From NCBI RefSeq assembly GCF_024494695.1, contig NZ_JANHDP010000006.1, positions 1 to 64,000 of the forward strand: a DNA stretch of 64,000 bases. The letters are read 5' to 3'. A program made the position numbers and the translations under genes. Shown here piece by piece: positions 34,440 to 42,990 of the stretch; the first letter of the stretch is position 1, and each line of letters opens with the position of its first letter. This stretch comes from Natronoarchaeum rubrum. Its GTDB lineage: Archaea; Halobacteriota; Halobacteria; Halobacteriales; Natronoarchaeaceae. The notes under the pieces were generated by a model that had not been told where the DNA came from, ran no database searches, and saw nothing but the letters and a program-made list of their open reading frames with translations.

Positions 34440-35422
34440 CGAACGAGCTGACCGAGATCACGGTTATCGGAGACGACTCCACGGGAATCGTCGCGCAGTT
34501 CACCACCCTGATGTTCGAGCGCGGGATCAACATCGAGGACATCGACCAGGCGGTCCGGGACGATCTGTTCCGGATGACGACGACCGTCGACACCAGCGAG
34601 ATGGTCTGCACGGAGGAGAAGCTCCGGGAGGACCTCGAGGAGTTGGGCGACGAACTCGAGGTCGACGTGCAGGTTCGCTTCCCCGCCGACCGCGAGACTC
34701 AGCAGATCGCGGTGCTCGTGACCAAGGAGTCCCACTGCCTCGAAGCGCTGTTCGAGGCCTGGACCAACGACGAGCTGGGCGCGGACATCTCGGTCGTGAT
34801 CGGCAACCACGACGACCTGCAACCCCTTGCCGAGCAGTACGGCGTCCCGTTCCACGACGTCGGCGACGAGAAAGGCACCCCCGACGAGGAGGAGCTGCTC
34901 GACCTGCTCGCGGAGTACGACGCCGACCTGATCGTGCTCGCCCGCTACATGCGGATTCTCAGCCCGAACGTCGTGTTCCGCTACGAGGACCGGATCATCA
35001 ACATCCACCCGAGCCTGCTCCCGGCGTTCCCCGGCGCGCGCGCCTACGAGCAGGCGATCCAGGAGGGCGTCCGCATCGCGGGCGTCACGGCTCACTACGT
35101 GACCACGGACCTGGACCAGGGTCCGATCATCACCCAGCGGGCCTGCGACGTCCGGGACGACGACACCCGCGCGGACCTCAAGCAGCGCGGCCAGCCCCTC
35201 GAAGCTGACGCGCTGCTCGAAGCCGTGCGCCTGCACCTGAACAACGACGTCTCGGTCCACCGCGGCCGCACCAGTCTCCGCGACGATGCCGGCGGCTACC
35301 AGCTCGGTCTCACTCGGGACGCCCAGCGGGCCAACCCCGACCGGCCGGTCGACGGCCTCGGCGACGCGCTGAGCGAGCAGGCCGACGGCGCCGAAGTCAC
35401 GACCGAATCGGACGACGACTGA
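34436..35422 (+). CDS. purU: Formyltetrahydrofolate deformylase-like protein (PurU family)
   Basis: This 328-aa protein has an N-terminal ACT domain (about 5-80; EITVIGDDSTGIVAQF), a linker, and a formyltransferase-fold domain with SVVIGNHDDLQPLAEQ, INIHPSLLPAFPGARAYEQA and the catalytic region YVTTDLDQGPIITQ. That combination is PurU, which hydrolyses 10-formyl-THF to formate and THF. Haloarchaea may use it to supply formate for purine synthesis or folate balance. It lies between purS-purQ and purC, but on the opposite strand to both. A clear GGAGGTGG ribosome-binding site selects the ATG at 34436 over the GTG at 34427. An acidic 40-residue tail extends beyond bacterial PurU. Confidence 0.9.
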   Translation: MTNELTEITVIGDDSTGIVAQFTTLMFERGINIEDIDQAVRDDLFRMTTTVDTSEMVCTEEKLREDLEELGDELEVDVQVRFPADRETQQIAVLVTKESHCLEALFEAWTNDELGADISVVIGNHDDLQPLAEQYGVPFHDVGDEKGTPDEEELLDLLAEYDADLIVLARYMRILSPNVVFRYEDRIINIHPSLLPAFPGARAYEQAIQEGVRIAGVTAHYVTTDLDQGPIITQRACDVRDDDTRADLKQRGQPLEADALLEAVRLHLNNDVSVHRGRTSLRDDAGGYQLGLTRDAQRANPDRPVDGLGDALSEQADGAEVTTESDDD

Positions 35423-35533
35423 TCGACGCCGCACCGTCTTTTCACGCGTTCTGTTCGTCCGAGTAGCGACTCCGGCGACTCGCCGACCCGAACGTAGCGG
35501 AGACGAGACTTCGGTCGAGAGAAATAGCCGCAG

Positions 35534-35722
35534 TCAGTTCGCGTCGTCGAACTCCGCGACGCACGCCTCGCTGCAGAAGTGCCGGTGATAGGCCTTGCCG
35601 TCCTCGACCCGCGTTCGGACGACGTGGGCGGGGTCCTCTACGATCGGCTCGCCGCAAACCTCGCAGTTCGGGGCCTCGTCCTCGTCGATGTCCTCCTCGA
35701 GCTCCGATGTCGGGTCAACCAT
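35534..35722 (-). CDS. Small zinc-binding TRASH/MYM-like protein
   Basis: This 62-aa acidic protein has an N-terminal acidic tail (ELEEDIDEDEAP) and a treble-clef-type zinc site: CEVCGEPI (about 21-28) and HRHFCSEACVAEF (about 47-59), where the CxxC plus CxxxC pattern resembles TRASH/MYM zinc fingers. These usually bind metals or mediate protein interactions. The ATG at 35722 is chosen because the 9-residue extension lacks family character. It lies beside purC but has no pathway link I can see. Confidence 0.72.
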   Translation of the reverse strand: MVDPTSELEEDIDEDEAPNCEVCGEPIVEDPAHVVRTRVEDGKAYHRHFCSEACVAEFDDAN

Positions 35723-35818
35723 TTGTTCACACGGAGGGGGCTGGCCCACTATAAGGATTGCATTTCCGTCGGGGCGGCAAAATTCGCTGCGGGCGGGGAG
35801 AGCCGGGCGGACGGCCGT

Positions 35819-36844
35819 TCAGAGGTCCCGCGCCGCGGCGACGGCGTCGTCGATCGGCGGCGCGTCGAACAGTTCGCGGCCGACGTACGCGTTCGCGCCG
35901 GCGGCGTAGATGTCCCGCGCAACCTGAATCACGTCGTCGTCGAGCGATTCGGGCTGGACTTCACAGAGCGGGCGCCAGTCGGCGACGTCCTCGTCTTTCG
36001 CCCGTTCCTTCGCGGCGTCGACGGCGTCGACCCACTCGGGCTGCGTGCGCTTGTGGTACTGCCGGATGACCTCCTTCGAGAGCTGCTGGCCGTCGTAGGA
36101 AAAGCGGTTCTCGTCGAGCGTCCCGACGACGTCGGCGACGCGGATCTCGCCCTCGAAATACAGGCACTCGATCTTCCCGTCCTCGTGAGTCATACCCGCC
36201 TCGGCGGCGCGCTCGGTGACGATCTGGTTCACCTCGCGGGCGGTGGCGTCGAGCTCCTCGATCGACGCCACGCCGGCGATCGCGTCGGCCTCCTCGCGCG
36301 AGAGGTAGCGATCCGACTCCTCGTACTTCGTGGAGAACTCGACGACCGGCTCGTCGAGGTCGACGGCTTCGTCGGGCCACGAATCGAACTCGAGGCCGTG
36401 GTCGGCGGGGTCGGTGCGCCCGCGCAGGCTGGAGCCCACCGGCACCCGGTTCCGAAACACGATCTCCAGGGGGACGAGGTAGTTCTCGCCGGCCTCGTCG
36501 TGGTAGGCGTCGTAGTCGTAGTCGCGGCCGTCGTGGGGGAGATCGGGCACCTGCGTCAGGTCGATGGCCATCTCGCGGGGCGCGTCGTCGGCGTCGGCGA
36601 GCGGGACGGCCTCGTCAGCGTCCTCCGGAACGACGCCGCGGTAGTGCGTCGGGACGCCTTCGGCTTCGAGAAGTTCGAAGTTGAACGCCCCCATCGCACA
36701 GAGGCTCTTGCCTTTCTCGGGGATCTCGTCGGGCATCTTCCCCCAGTCGAACACCGAGTAGTCGTCGGTAAAGCGGAACGCGCCGCGACCCAGCTCTCCG
36801 GCCGAGGGCTCGACCTCGACCCGGAACTCCTTGACGCTCGTCAT
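35819..36844 (-). CDS. purC: Phosphoribosylaminoimidazole-succinocarboxamide synthase
   Basis: This 341-aa SAICAR synthetase joins CAIR and aspartate with ATP in purine synthesis. It starts [45 protein letters not shown], with the [10 protein letters not shown] active-site segment (about 29-38), and contains [14 protein letters not shown] and GKIECLY... (the E and D of the ATP/Mg site). It is longer than bacterial PurC (about 240 aa), as in other haloarchaea, with an extra C-terminal region. An AT-rich spacer separates it from cofH. Confidence 0.92.
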   Translation of the reverse strand: MTSVKEFRVEVEPSAGELGRGAFRFTDDYSVFDWGKMPDEIPEKGKSLCAMGAFNFELLEAEGVPTHYRGVVPEDADEAVPLADADDAPREMAIDLTQVPDLPHDGRDYDYDAYHDEAGENYLVPLEIVFRNRVPVGSSLRGRTDPADHGLEFDSWPDEAVDLDEPVVEFSTKYEESDRYLSREEADAIAGVASIEELDATAREVNQIVTERAAEAGMTHEDGKIECLYFEGEIRVADVVGTLDENRFSYDGQQLSKEVIRQYHKRTQPEWVDAVDAAKERAKDEDVADWRPLCEVQPESLDDDVIQVARDIYAAGANAYVGRELFDAPPIDDAVAAARDL

Positions 36845-37103
36845 ACTTGGACTCCCGAATCGGCGGCCTATGTACCTGCCGAAATTTCGAGCGAGAAAGG
36901 CAGCGGTTTCGGTCGAGGCTACCGTTCGCTCCTCCGCCAGCAACGACGCGAACACTACGCCCGAAGGGCGAGCGGTCGTCCGGTCGCGAGGGCTTCGAGC
37001 GTAGTAGTCGCCGCACGAGCAACAGCGAACGCCGGTCCAACAACACTCCATCCTAGCCGGTATCACCGGAGGTTTTTACGGGCGGACCGTCGTGCAAGAG
37101 GTG

Positions 37104-38495
37104 ATGGAGAAGGGCGAGGGGGACGCGCCCGACGAGTTCGAGTTCGAGCGCGTCCCCGAGACCGATCAGTCGTTCGAGAACGCGCTGGACAAGGCCCGCG
37201 ACGGCGAGCGGCTGTCGGTCGACGACGCGATCGAACTGCTGACCACCGGCACGGACGACGAGGGGATCGACCAGCAGCGCAAAGAGCGGGTGTTAGAGGC
37301 CGCGGATCGGCGCCGCGCCGAGGTCGTCGGGGAGGAGGTGACGTTCGTCGCGAACCTCAACAACAACGTCACGACGGCCTGTAACGTCGGCTGCAAGTTC
37401 TGCAACTTCAAGGACGCAGCCCAGCGCTTCGAGACAGAGTATGACGGGGAGAATCCGGGCTTCACCAAGACGCCGGACGAGTCCCGCCAGATCGTCGAGG
37501 ACGCCGCCGAGATGGGCATCTACGAGGTCTGCTCGGTCTCGGGGCTCCACCCCGCGTTCGCGCTCGACGACGAGCACCGCGAGATCCTCGAAGCGGCCGA
37601 CAATCCCAAAGAGGTCAACTACCGCCCGCCCGCGGACTACGAGACGAGTCCGGGGACGTACGTCGACCAGATCGCGGCGATGAGCGTCGGCGGCGTCCAC
37701 GTCCACTCGATGACCCCCGAGGAGGCGTACCACGCCAAGCGAGGGACCGACTGGAGCTACGAGGAGGTATTCGAGCGGCTGAAAGACGCCGGCCTCGACA
37801 GCGTTCCGGGCACCGCCGCCGAGATCCTCGTCGAGGAGGTCCGCGACGTGATCTGCCCCGGCAAGATCGGCACCGAGGAGTGGATGGACGCGATGGAGGC
37901 CGCCGCGAACGTCGGGCTGGACCTCACGTCGACGATCATGTACGGTCACGTCGAGAACGAGGCCCACCGTGCGCTCCACCTGCAGCGGATCCGCGAACTG
38001 CAGGACCGGACGGGCGCGATCACGGAGTTCGTCCCCCTCTCGTTTATCCACCAGAACACGCCGCTGTACGAGCAGGGACTGGTGGAGGGCGGCGCGTCGC
38101 GCGACGAGGACGAACTGATGGTGGCAGTCGGCCGGCTCTTCTTAGACAACGTCGAGCACGTCCAGTCGTCGTGGGTGAAGTACGGCGACGAACACGGGCT
38201 GAAGCTGCTCTCGTGTGGCGCCGACGACTTCATGGGGACGATCCTCTCCGAGGAGATCACCAAGCGCGCCGGCGGCGACTACGGCGAGGTCCGGACGTTC
38301 GAGCAGTACGTCGACATGATCACGTCGATCGGTCGGGTGCCCGTCGAACGCTCGACCGACTACCGGCAGCGGCGCCGGATTGATCCAGAGGACCCGCCGT
38401 TCGGGCCAACACTCGGTCCGCGCGCGGACGGGACGCCGCTGTTCGAGCGGACGCAGCGGAACAGCGACGGCGATCCGATCAACGCCGACGACTGA
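37104..38495 (+). CDS. cofH: F420 deazaflavin synthase subunit CofH
   Basis: This 463-aa radical-SAM protein couples tyrosine to the amino-ribityl-uracil precursor in F420 synthesis. Its cluster motif is CNVGCKFCNF (about 93-102), and SGLHPAFALDDEH and PLSFIHQNTPLYE are further CofH marks. The ATG at 37104 follows a T-rich box A (TTTTTA at 37072-37077) by about 26 bases, suggesting leaderless transcription; a GTG at 37092 would also stay in frame. The N-terminal 65 residues are helical and partly halophile-specific. Its partner cofG lies 4.5 kb away on the other strand. Confidence 0.93.
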   Translation: MEKGEGDAPDEFEFERVPETDQSFENALDKARDGERLSVDDAIELLTTGTDDEGIDQQRKERVLEAADRRRAEVVGEEVTFVANLNNNVTTACNVGCKFCNFKDAAQRFETEYDGENPGFTKTPDESRQIVEDAAEMGIYEVCSVSGLHPAFALDDEHREILEAADNPKEVNYRPPADYETSPGTYVDQIAAMSVGGVHVHSMTPEEAYHAKRGTDWSYEEVFERLKDAGLDSVPGTAAEILVEEVRDVICPGKIGTEEWMDAMEAAANVGLDLTSTIMYGHVENEAHRALHLQRIRELQDRTGAITEFVPLSFIHQNTPLYEQGLVEGGASRDEDELMVAVGRLFLDNVEHVQSSWVKYGDEHGLKLLSCGADDFMGTILSEEITKRAGGDYGEVRTFEQYVDMITSIGRVPVERSTDYRQRRRIDPEDPPFGPTLGPRADGTPLFERTQRNSDGDPINADD

Positions 38496-38563
38496 TTGGC
38501 GCGACGGTCTCGAATCGTCGGCAACACGCGACGCAAAAAAGAACTAACCGCGAGTCGTTCAGC

Positions 38564-38869
38564 TTAGAAACCGAAGTCGAACTCCCACTCGTTCTCGGCT
38601 TCGGCCTCGCCGTACTGCACGTTCGTGTTACTCTGTTCGCTCTCCTGTTCGGCCTCAGTCTCACCGCTGACGATACCTACCGCGATGGCGTCGTCCTGAT
38701 CGTTGTCGTTCACCTGAACGGCGTCCTGGTCCTGATCAACGTCGGCATCGGCGTCCTGGTCCCACCAGTCGTCGTCGGAGTCGGAGGCGGCCACGGGCGA
38801 TGCCGTTGCCCCGAGCACGAGCGTTCCCAGCAGTGATACCGCGATCAATATCCGGAGTGCCTTTTTCAT
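38564..38869 (-). CDS. Small secreted Gln/Asn-rich protein with one QxNxNxQ repeat
   Basis: This 101-aa protein has a signal peptide (MKKALRILIAVSLLGTLVLGATASPVAAS, cleavage likely near residue 28) and a mature part containing one copy of the repeat also found five times in the protein at 40226-42052: DAVQVNDNDQDDAIAVGIV...QSNTNVQYGEAEAEN. It lacks an anchor or PGF tail, so it should be free outside the cell. An A6 tract on the + strand between it and cofH suits termination of its transcript. It may be a soluble subunit or minor component of the surface structure formed by the larger protein. Function inferred only from repeat similarity. Confidence 0.72.
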   Translation of the reverse strand: MKKALRILIAVSLLGTLVLGATASPVAASDSDDDWWDQDADADVDQDQDAVQVNDNDQDDAIAVGIVSGETEAEQESEQSNTNVQYGEAEAENEWEFDFGF

Positions 38870-39533
38870 CGGTTGTCACGGGTGCCACGTCGCACCCGGC
38901 ATCCGCTACCACGAAACTGTTGATAAACCACTTCGATCGTTTTACTGCCGTATCAGGCCCTATACGTGGAGGAGAGCTGATGATTGCCGTCCACCGCAGA
39001 GAAGATCGATGATATACGTGAACGTGACAGTGCTAATTTCGCAGTTCACTATATAATACGCTAATACTCCAGTGAGCACCGGCCTCTGCAGTCCCGCAAA
39101 ATCAGGGGTCGTGAATCGGGTCCCGGTCGATCGTTCCCGGTAACGTCTGCTGAGTGGCCGATACTTGCGTTTTCAAAAGTCGCCTTCCCGAATTTGAGCG
39201 GATCATTCTGGTAGTTCTCGCTCGGCGATTCGTGTCGGAACTTCGCCCGTGTAGCGAAGTGCAGAATGTCGTGGTTAGCACTACGCAACCCAAATATCCT
39301 TGAAATGCCGCTTGAAATAACTCTCGATCGAGAGTCCGCCTCGTCGCGTGCGACGGTGAGCGGACGACACGCGAATCAGCTGCGCACCCGCGGGTGAAGT
39401 CTCGAATCTTCGTTTGCCGTCACCACCGTTCGTCGATCATCGATAGACGGTGTAGTTTCGGTCAGACCGAAAGAAGATCGAGGGGGCGGCTGTGAGTGGT
39501 ACAACGGGGCGGTCGCACGCCGCTGGTTGCCGA
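38870..39533. other. Large intergenic region, 664 bases, AT-richer
   Basis: No supported gene is seen. The 75-residue reverse ORF at 39061-39288 and its opposite-strand shadow show no family resemblance. A perfect 14-base palindrome CTCTCGATCGAGAG lies at 39321-39334, and small near-palindromes follow (GTCGCGTGCGAC, ACCCGCGGGT). The right part of the gap may be the promoter region of the genes at 38869 (left) and 39534 (right). Such a long, AT-richer gap in this gene-dense window suggests insertion or decayed sequence. Confidence 0.5.
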
Positions 39534-39977
39534 TTACGAGTCGGTGGAGGTGCTGACGTTCACCTCGGACGTCGACTCGGCAGTGTTGGTCTGGACGACA
39601 GTCTCGGAATCCCCGCTGACGGAACTCGACGTTGATTGGGTCGTCTGGCTGGTACTCGTCTCGCTTTCGACGGTGGTCTCCTGATCGACGATCGTGCCGT
39701 CGTCGACGGTGACGGTCTGGTTGACGCTGGTTCCGTCATCCAGCGAGAACGTTTGACTGACGGTGGAGTCGTCCTCAACGGCGATTTGCCGATCGACGAC
39801 CGTCTCGCCGTCGACGGTGACCGTGTAGTTGACAGTGGTTTCGCTCTCGGAGCTGGAGCCTCGGTCGTCGTCGGTATCGTCGAAGAACGCTCCCCCAACG
39901 ACGGTCGTCGTAACGACCGCGAGACCAGCGAGCAGTACCGCCGTGATCAGGAGGAGTGGTCCGTCTCGTACGTTCAT
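39534..39977 (-). CDS. Ser/Thr-rich membrane-tethered protein with short beta repeats
   Basis: This 147-aa protein has an N-terminal membrane segment (about 7-28) and no cleavage site or lipobox, so it is likely an exported protein held by its signal anchor. Residues about 47-105 are four to five degenerate units of about 14 residues with a TVTVDGETVVDRQ / TVTVDDGTIVDQE pattern, each a likely beta-strand pair. The last 50 residues are almost only Ser, Thr, Val, Glu and Asp, a likely glycosylated stalk. It lies between the two QN-repeat genes on the same strand. No enzymatic domain was recognised. Confidence 0.6.
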   Translation of the reverse strand: MNVRDGPLLLITAVLLAGLAVVTTTVVGGAFFDDTDDDRGSSSESETTVNYTVTVDGETVVDRQIAVEDDSTVSQTFSLDDGTSVNQTVTVDDGTIVDQETTVESETSTSQTTQSTSSSVSGDSETVVQTNTAESTSEVNVSTSTDS

Positions 39978-40194
39978 GTTCGGGTCGGACGATCACTGAG
40001 CCGCGTAAAAATCGGTGCGATCGTTTCAGTGTCATCGGAGACACCTGAACGAAACCCGGCTACGGCAGTCGACTACAAGCCAGTCTGAAGGCCGAAGATA
40101 CCAGACGGTATACGAACTGTTCACTGATGTAGTCGTATTGGATTGCAAGAACGGTGCCGATCGGCACAGCGCCGCCGCTCCCGGGACGATCAGT

Positions 40195-40200
40195 AAAAAA
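40195..40200 (-). terminator. U-tract terminator candidate for the QN-repeat gene
   Basis: An A6 run on the + strand lies 25 bases past the stop of the QN-repeat gene and gives a U6 tract in its transcript. Confidence 0.4.
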
Positions 40201-40225
40201 TCGTGGAAGTGGCTAGTTCGAGCGT

Positions 40226-42052
40226 CTATTCGCGTCGCAGTGCGAGCAGCGCTGCACCGAGCAGCGAGACAGCCGTCACCCCGACACCGAAGCCAGGGAG
40301 CGAGCTATCGCCCGAGTTCTCGTCGGAGTCGTCGGTATCCTGCTCGTTAGTGGAACTACCGTCGGCGTCCTGTTCGTCGCTGGAACTATCGTCGTCGCCC
40401 GTATCGCTGCTCCCGGTGGAGTCTTCCTCGTTCTCCGAGGAATCCTCCTTGTCGTCGCCCGCGTCGCTGTTCTCCGTGGAGTCCTCCGTCTCGCTGTCCG
40501 AGGAACTCTCCTCGTCGCTCTGTTGTTCGGACTGATCGTCGCCGCCCGAACTTGCTTCGTTGGTGGCCTCGGCGATCCCTTCTTGGATGTTTTCGTTGTA
40601 CTGCTGGCTCGTCTGGAACGCGTTGGACTCGCCGTCGTTCGTGGCGTACGCGACCGCCGCGCTCTGGTGGTTGAAGTTCAGCTGGTCGATCAGCTGGGTC
40701 TGCTCGATCTCCGCCCAGGCGCTCTGGTCGACGGTCTCGTCGCCGGCGTCGAGCTGGATCGCCCAGCCGGGACGCTCGGACGTCTCGGCGCCCGAGATGA
40801 TCAGCGAGGTGGTCCGTGAGTGGAGGTTCGCGGCCTCGACCTCGGCGGCCTGCACGTTCACGTTCTGCTGGAAGCTACTCTGGAAGGCCTGCGCGCTGCT
40901 GTTCTCGATCGCGATCGCGAGCGCGAGGTTCTGGTTGTTGATGTTGCGCTGCGTGACGTCCTGGTGCTGCTTGATCTTCGCGACCGACTCCTGGGTCGTC
41001 AGAGTCGTCCCGCCGCTGTTCTGCTCGACGCTCTCCGTAGACGTGCCGGACGCGTTGGCCGCCTCGCCCTCCGAGCCGTTCTCGGTAGCGTTCGCGCTTC
41101 CGTCGTCAGAGACGTTCGGCGCGGCCGCGGCCATCGACATGCCGGAGATGCCGAGGATGCCGGTCTGCACGTTGGTTGCCGAGCTGAAGGCGACCTGGCT
41201 GTTGGAGTTGTACTGGTAACTCTTCTGGACCGCCAGCGCCTCGCTGTTTTCGCCCACGGCGATGGCGACCGCCAGACCTTGGATGTTGACGTTCACCTGC
41301 GTGACGTCCTGTTCCTGTTCGACGTCGGAATCGGCTTCCTGCTCACCGTCGCCGCCGCCCGCGTCGACATTAGTCGCGTCTGCCTCCGCGTACTGCGTGT
41401 TGGAGTTTCGCTGCTCGGCTTCCTGGTAGGCCGTCGCGGTGCTGTTGTCGACCGCGAGCGCGATCGCGGCACTCTGGTTGTTGAAGTTCAGCTGGTCGAC
41501 CTCCTGCGACTGGATGACCTCGGCTTCGGAGTACTGCGAGCTCTGGTCCTCGTCGTCGTCGGAGCCGTCCTCGACGACCATCCCGGAGAAGCCGCCGGAC
41601 GCGTTCTCTCCGCCCGCGAAGATGACGTTGACCTGCTCGACGTTACTGAGCGAGGTCGTCTCGACGACCTCGTTGCTCGCTTCGGCGACGGCGATCTGCC
41701 GATTGTCGTTCGCCTGTTCGTTCTGCTGGATGGCGTTGGCCTGGCCGCCGTTGATCGAGATCGCGACGGCCTGCCCCTGCTGGTTGACGTTCAACTGATC
41801 GACGTCCTGATACTGAACGACGGTCGAGTCTGCCACCTGCGCACCGTCGCCGTTTTTGAACTCGTCGACCCACTGGTCGAGGTCCTCCGAGGCAGTGTCG
41901 GCGCCGAACACCAGATAGACCGACTGTTCGGCGTCCGTTTGTTCGTCTTCGCCACCGATCGACGCGTCGCCGAGTGCGACCCCGCTCGTTGCGGTCGCGA
42001 GCAGGACGAGCCCGACGAGCAACACGTTCATTGCGTTCGATTTCCGTATCAT
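40226..42052 (-). CDS. PGF-CTERM surface protein with five QxNxNxQ (curli-like) repeats
   Basis: This 608-aa protein has a signal peptide (about 1-28) and a PGF-CTERM tail (SLPGFGVG at 584-591, hydrophobic helix, RRE), so it is probably processed by archaeosortase A and lipid-anchored. Five repeats of about 50 residues lie at roughly 78-127, 178-228, 246-294, 359-409 and 448-499. Each has two motifs: a first Q-x-N-x-N-x-Q then alternating small/hydrophobic residues (AxAxA), and a second Q-x-N-x-N-x-Q, then AxAxxN. This alternation of Gln, Asn and Ala is the pattern of beta-solenoid or amyloid repeats such as CsgA. A Ser/Asp-rich stalk (500-580) precedes the anchor. Several NxS/T sequons occur. 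Confidence 0.78.
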   Translation of the reverse strand: MIRKSNAMNVLLVGLVLLATATSGVALGDASIGGEDEQTDAEQSVYLVFGADTASEDLDQWVDEFKNGDGAQVADSTVVQYQDVDQLNVNQQGQAVAISINGGQANAIQQNEQANDNRQIAVAEASNEVVETTSLSNVEQVNVIFAGGENASGGFSGMVVEDGSDDDEDQSSQYSEAEVIQSQEVDQLNFNNQSAAIALAVDNSTATAYQEAEQRNSNTQYAEADATNVDAGGGDGEQEADSDVEQEQDVTQVNVNIQGLAVAIAVGENSEALAVQKSYQYNSNSQVAFSSATNVQTGILGISGMSMAAAAPNVSDDGSANATENGSEGEAANASGTSTESVEQNSGGTTLTTQESVAKIKQHQDVTQRNINNQNLALAIAIENSSAQAFQSSFQQNVNVQAAEVEAANLHSRTTSLIISGAETSERPGWAIQLDAGDETVDQSAWAEIEQTQLIDQLNFNHQSAAVAYATNDGESNAFQTSQQYNENIQEGIAEATNEASSGGDDQSEQQSDEESSSDSETEDSTENSDAGDDKEDSSENEEDSTGSSDTGDDDSSSDEQDADGSSTNEQDTDDSDENSGDSSLPGFGVGVTAVSLLGAALLALRRE

Positions 42053-42333
42053 GTTAGTCTCGTCGCCCCAGGAAGCCCTGGCGGACGACTTGAGCGGAGA
42101 GATAGCGAATTAACCCTTTGTTATTGAGCGTTTGCTACGTGATGGACGACAGTAGATGAAGACATACGAAACGGATAGTAACGTTTTGTTACGACAATAG
42201 TATCGCAGGCAGCATTTACCGGCCGTTCAAAGCGTCGACGGGAACACGAAACAGCGCGTAAGCACCGGCTACGAGAGGCTTCCGCGAGAATCAGGAAAAC
42301 GTACTTCGGGGCCGGCATGGATCGTGGGCACGT
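42053..42333. promoter_or_regulatory. Divergent regulatory region between the QN-repeat gene and the DJ-1 gene
   Basis: This 281-base AT-richer spacer separates divergent starts. GTAAC-GTTTT-GTTAC, a perfect 5-base-arm inverted repeat at 42178-42192, lies in its middle. TATA-like boxes are present on both strands, but none is clear enough to assign. Confidence 0.35.
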
Positions 42334-42927
42334 ATGTCTCACGACCTGCTCATGATCGTCGGCGACTACGTGGAAGACTGGGAAGTGATCGTTCCGTATC
42401 AGGCGCTGCAGGCGGTCGGCCACGAGGTCGATGCGGTCTGCCCGGACAAGGAAGCGGGCGACACCGTCGCCACGGCAGTCCACGACTTCACGGGTGAACA
42501 AACCTACAGCGAGAAGCCGGGCCACACGTTCGAGCTGTCGGCGACGTTCGACGACGTCGACGCCGAATCGTACGACGGCCTGGTGATTCCCGGCGGGCGC
42601 GCGCCGGAGTACCTGCGCACGTACGACGAGGTGATCGAGTGCGTGCAGCACTTCTTCGAGGAGGACAAGCCCGTCGCGGCGCTCTGTCACGCGCCCCAGT
42701 TGCTCAACGCGGCCGGGGTGCTGGAGGGCCGGGCGCTGACGTCGTATCCCGCAGTGAGAGCCGAAGTCGAGTCCGGCGGCGGCGAGTGGCACGACGGCGT
42801 CACGGTCGACGGGAACCTCGTCACCGGCCGGGTGTTCACCGACCACGTCGAGTGGATCTCGGAGTTCCTCGACGTGCTCGGAACGGACGTCCAGCACGGC
42901 GAGCCGATGCCAGCCAGCGACGACTGA
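42334..42927 (+). CDS. DJ-1/PfpI family protein
   Basis: This 197-aa protein has the PfpI/DJ-1 fold. The nucleophile Cys is in [10 protein letters not shown] (about residue 117), the acid loop is [13 protein letters not shown] (about 84-96), and the N-terminal strand [13 protein letters not shown] is canonical. The length matches bacterial PfpI-like proteases and glyoxalases. Function is probably protein or metabolite repair. It is divergent from the QN-repeat gene and convergent with cofG; no operon partner. Confidence 0.88.
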   Translation: MSHDLLMIVGDYVEDWEVIVPYQALQAVGHEVDAVCPDKEAGDTVATAVHDFTGEQTYSEKPGHTFELSATFDDVDAESYDGLVIPGGRAPEYLRTYDEVIECVQHFFEEDKPVAALCHAPQLLNAAGVLEGRALTSYPAVRAEVESGGGEWHDGVTVDGNLVTGRVFTDHVEWISEFLDVLGTDVQHGEPMPASDD

Positions 42928-42990
42928 GCGGCACAGCCGATCGATCCGCGGCGTCGCCGCGACTGGCGGCGCTGACGCCGCCGCGGCGCC

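Noticed and set aside
39061..39288. Possible transposase remnant in the 664-base gap
   Set aside because: Neither strand's translation showed a DDE or HUH motif or a string I can tie to a transposase, so no mobile element is called.
42178..42192. Inverted repeat GTAAC-GTTTT-GTTAC as a defined operator
   Set aside because: Five-base arms in AT-rich sequence are likely by chance, and it is over 100 bases from either start; listed only as part of the spacer.
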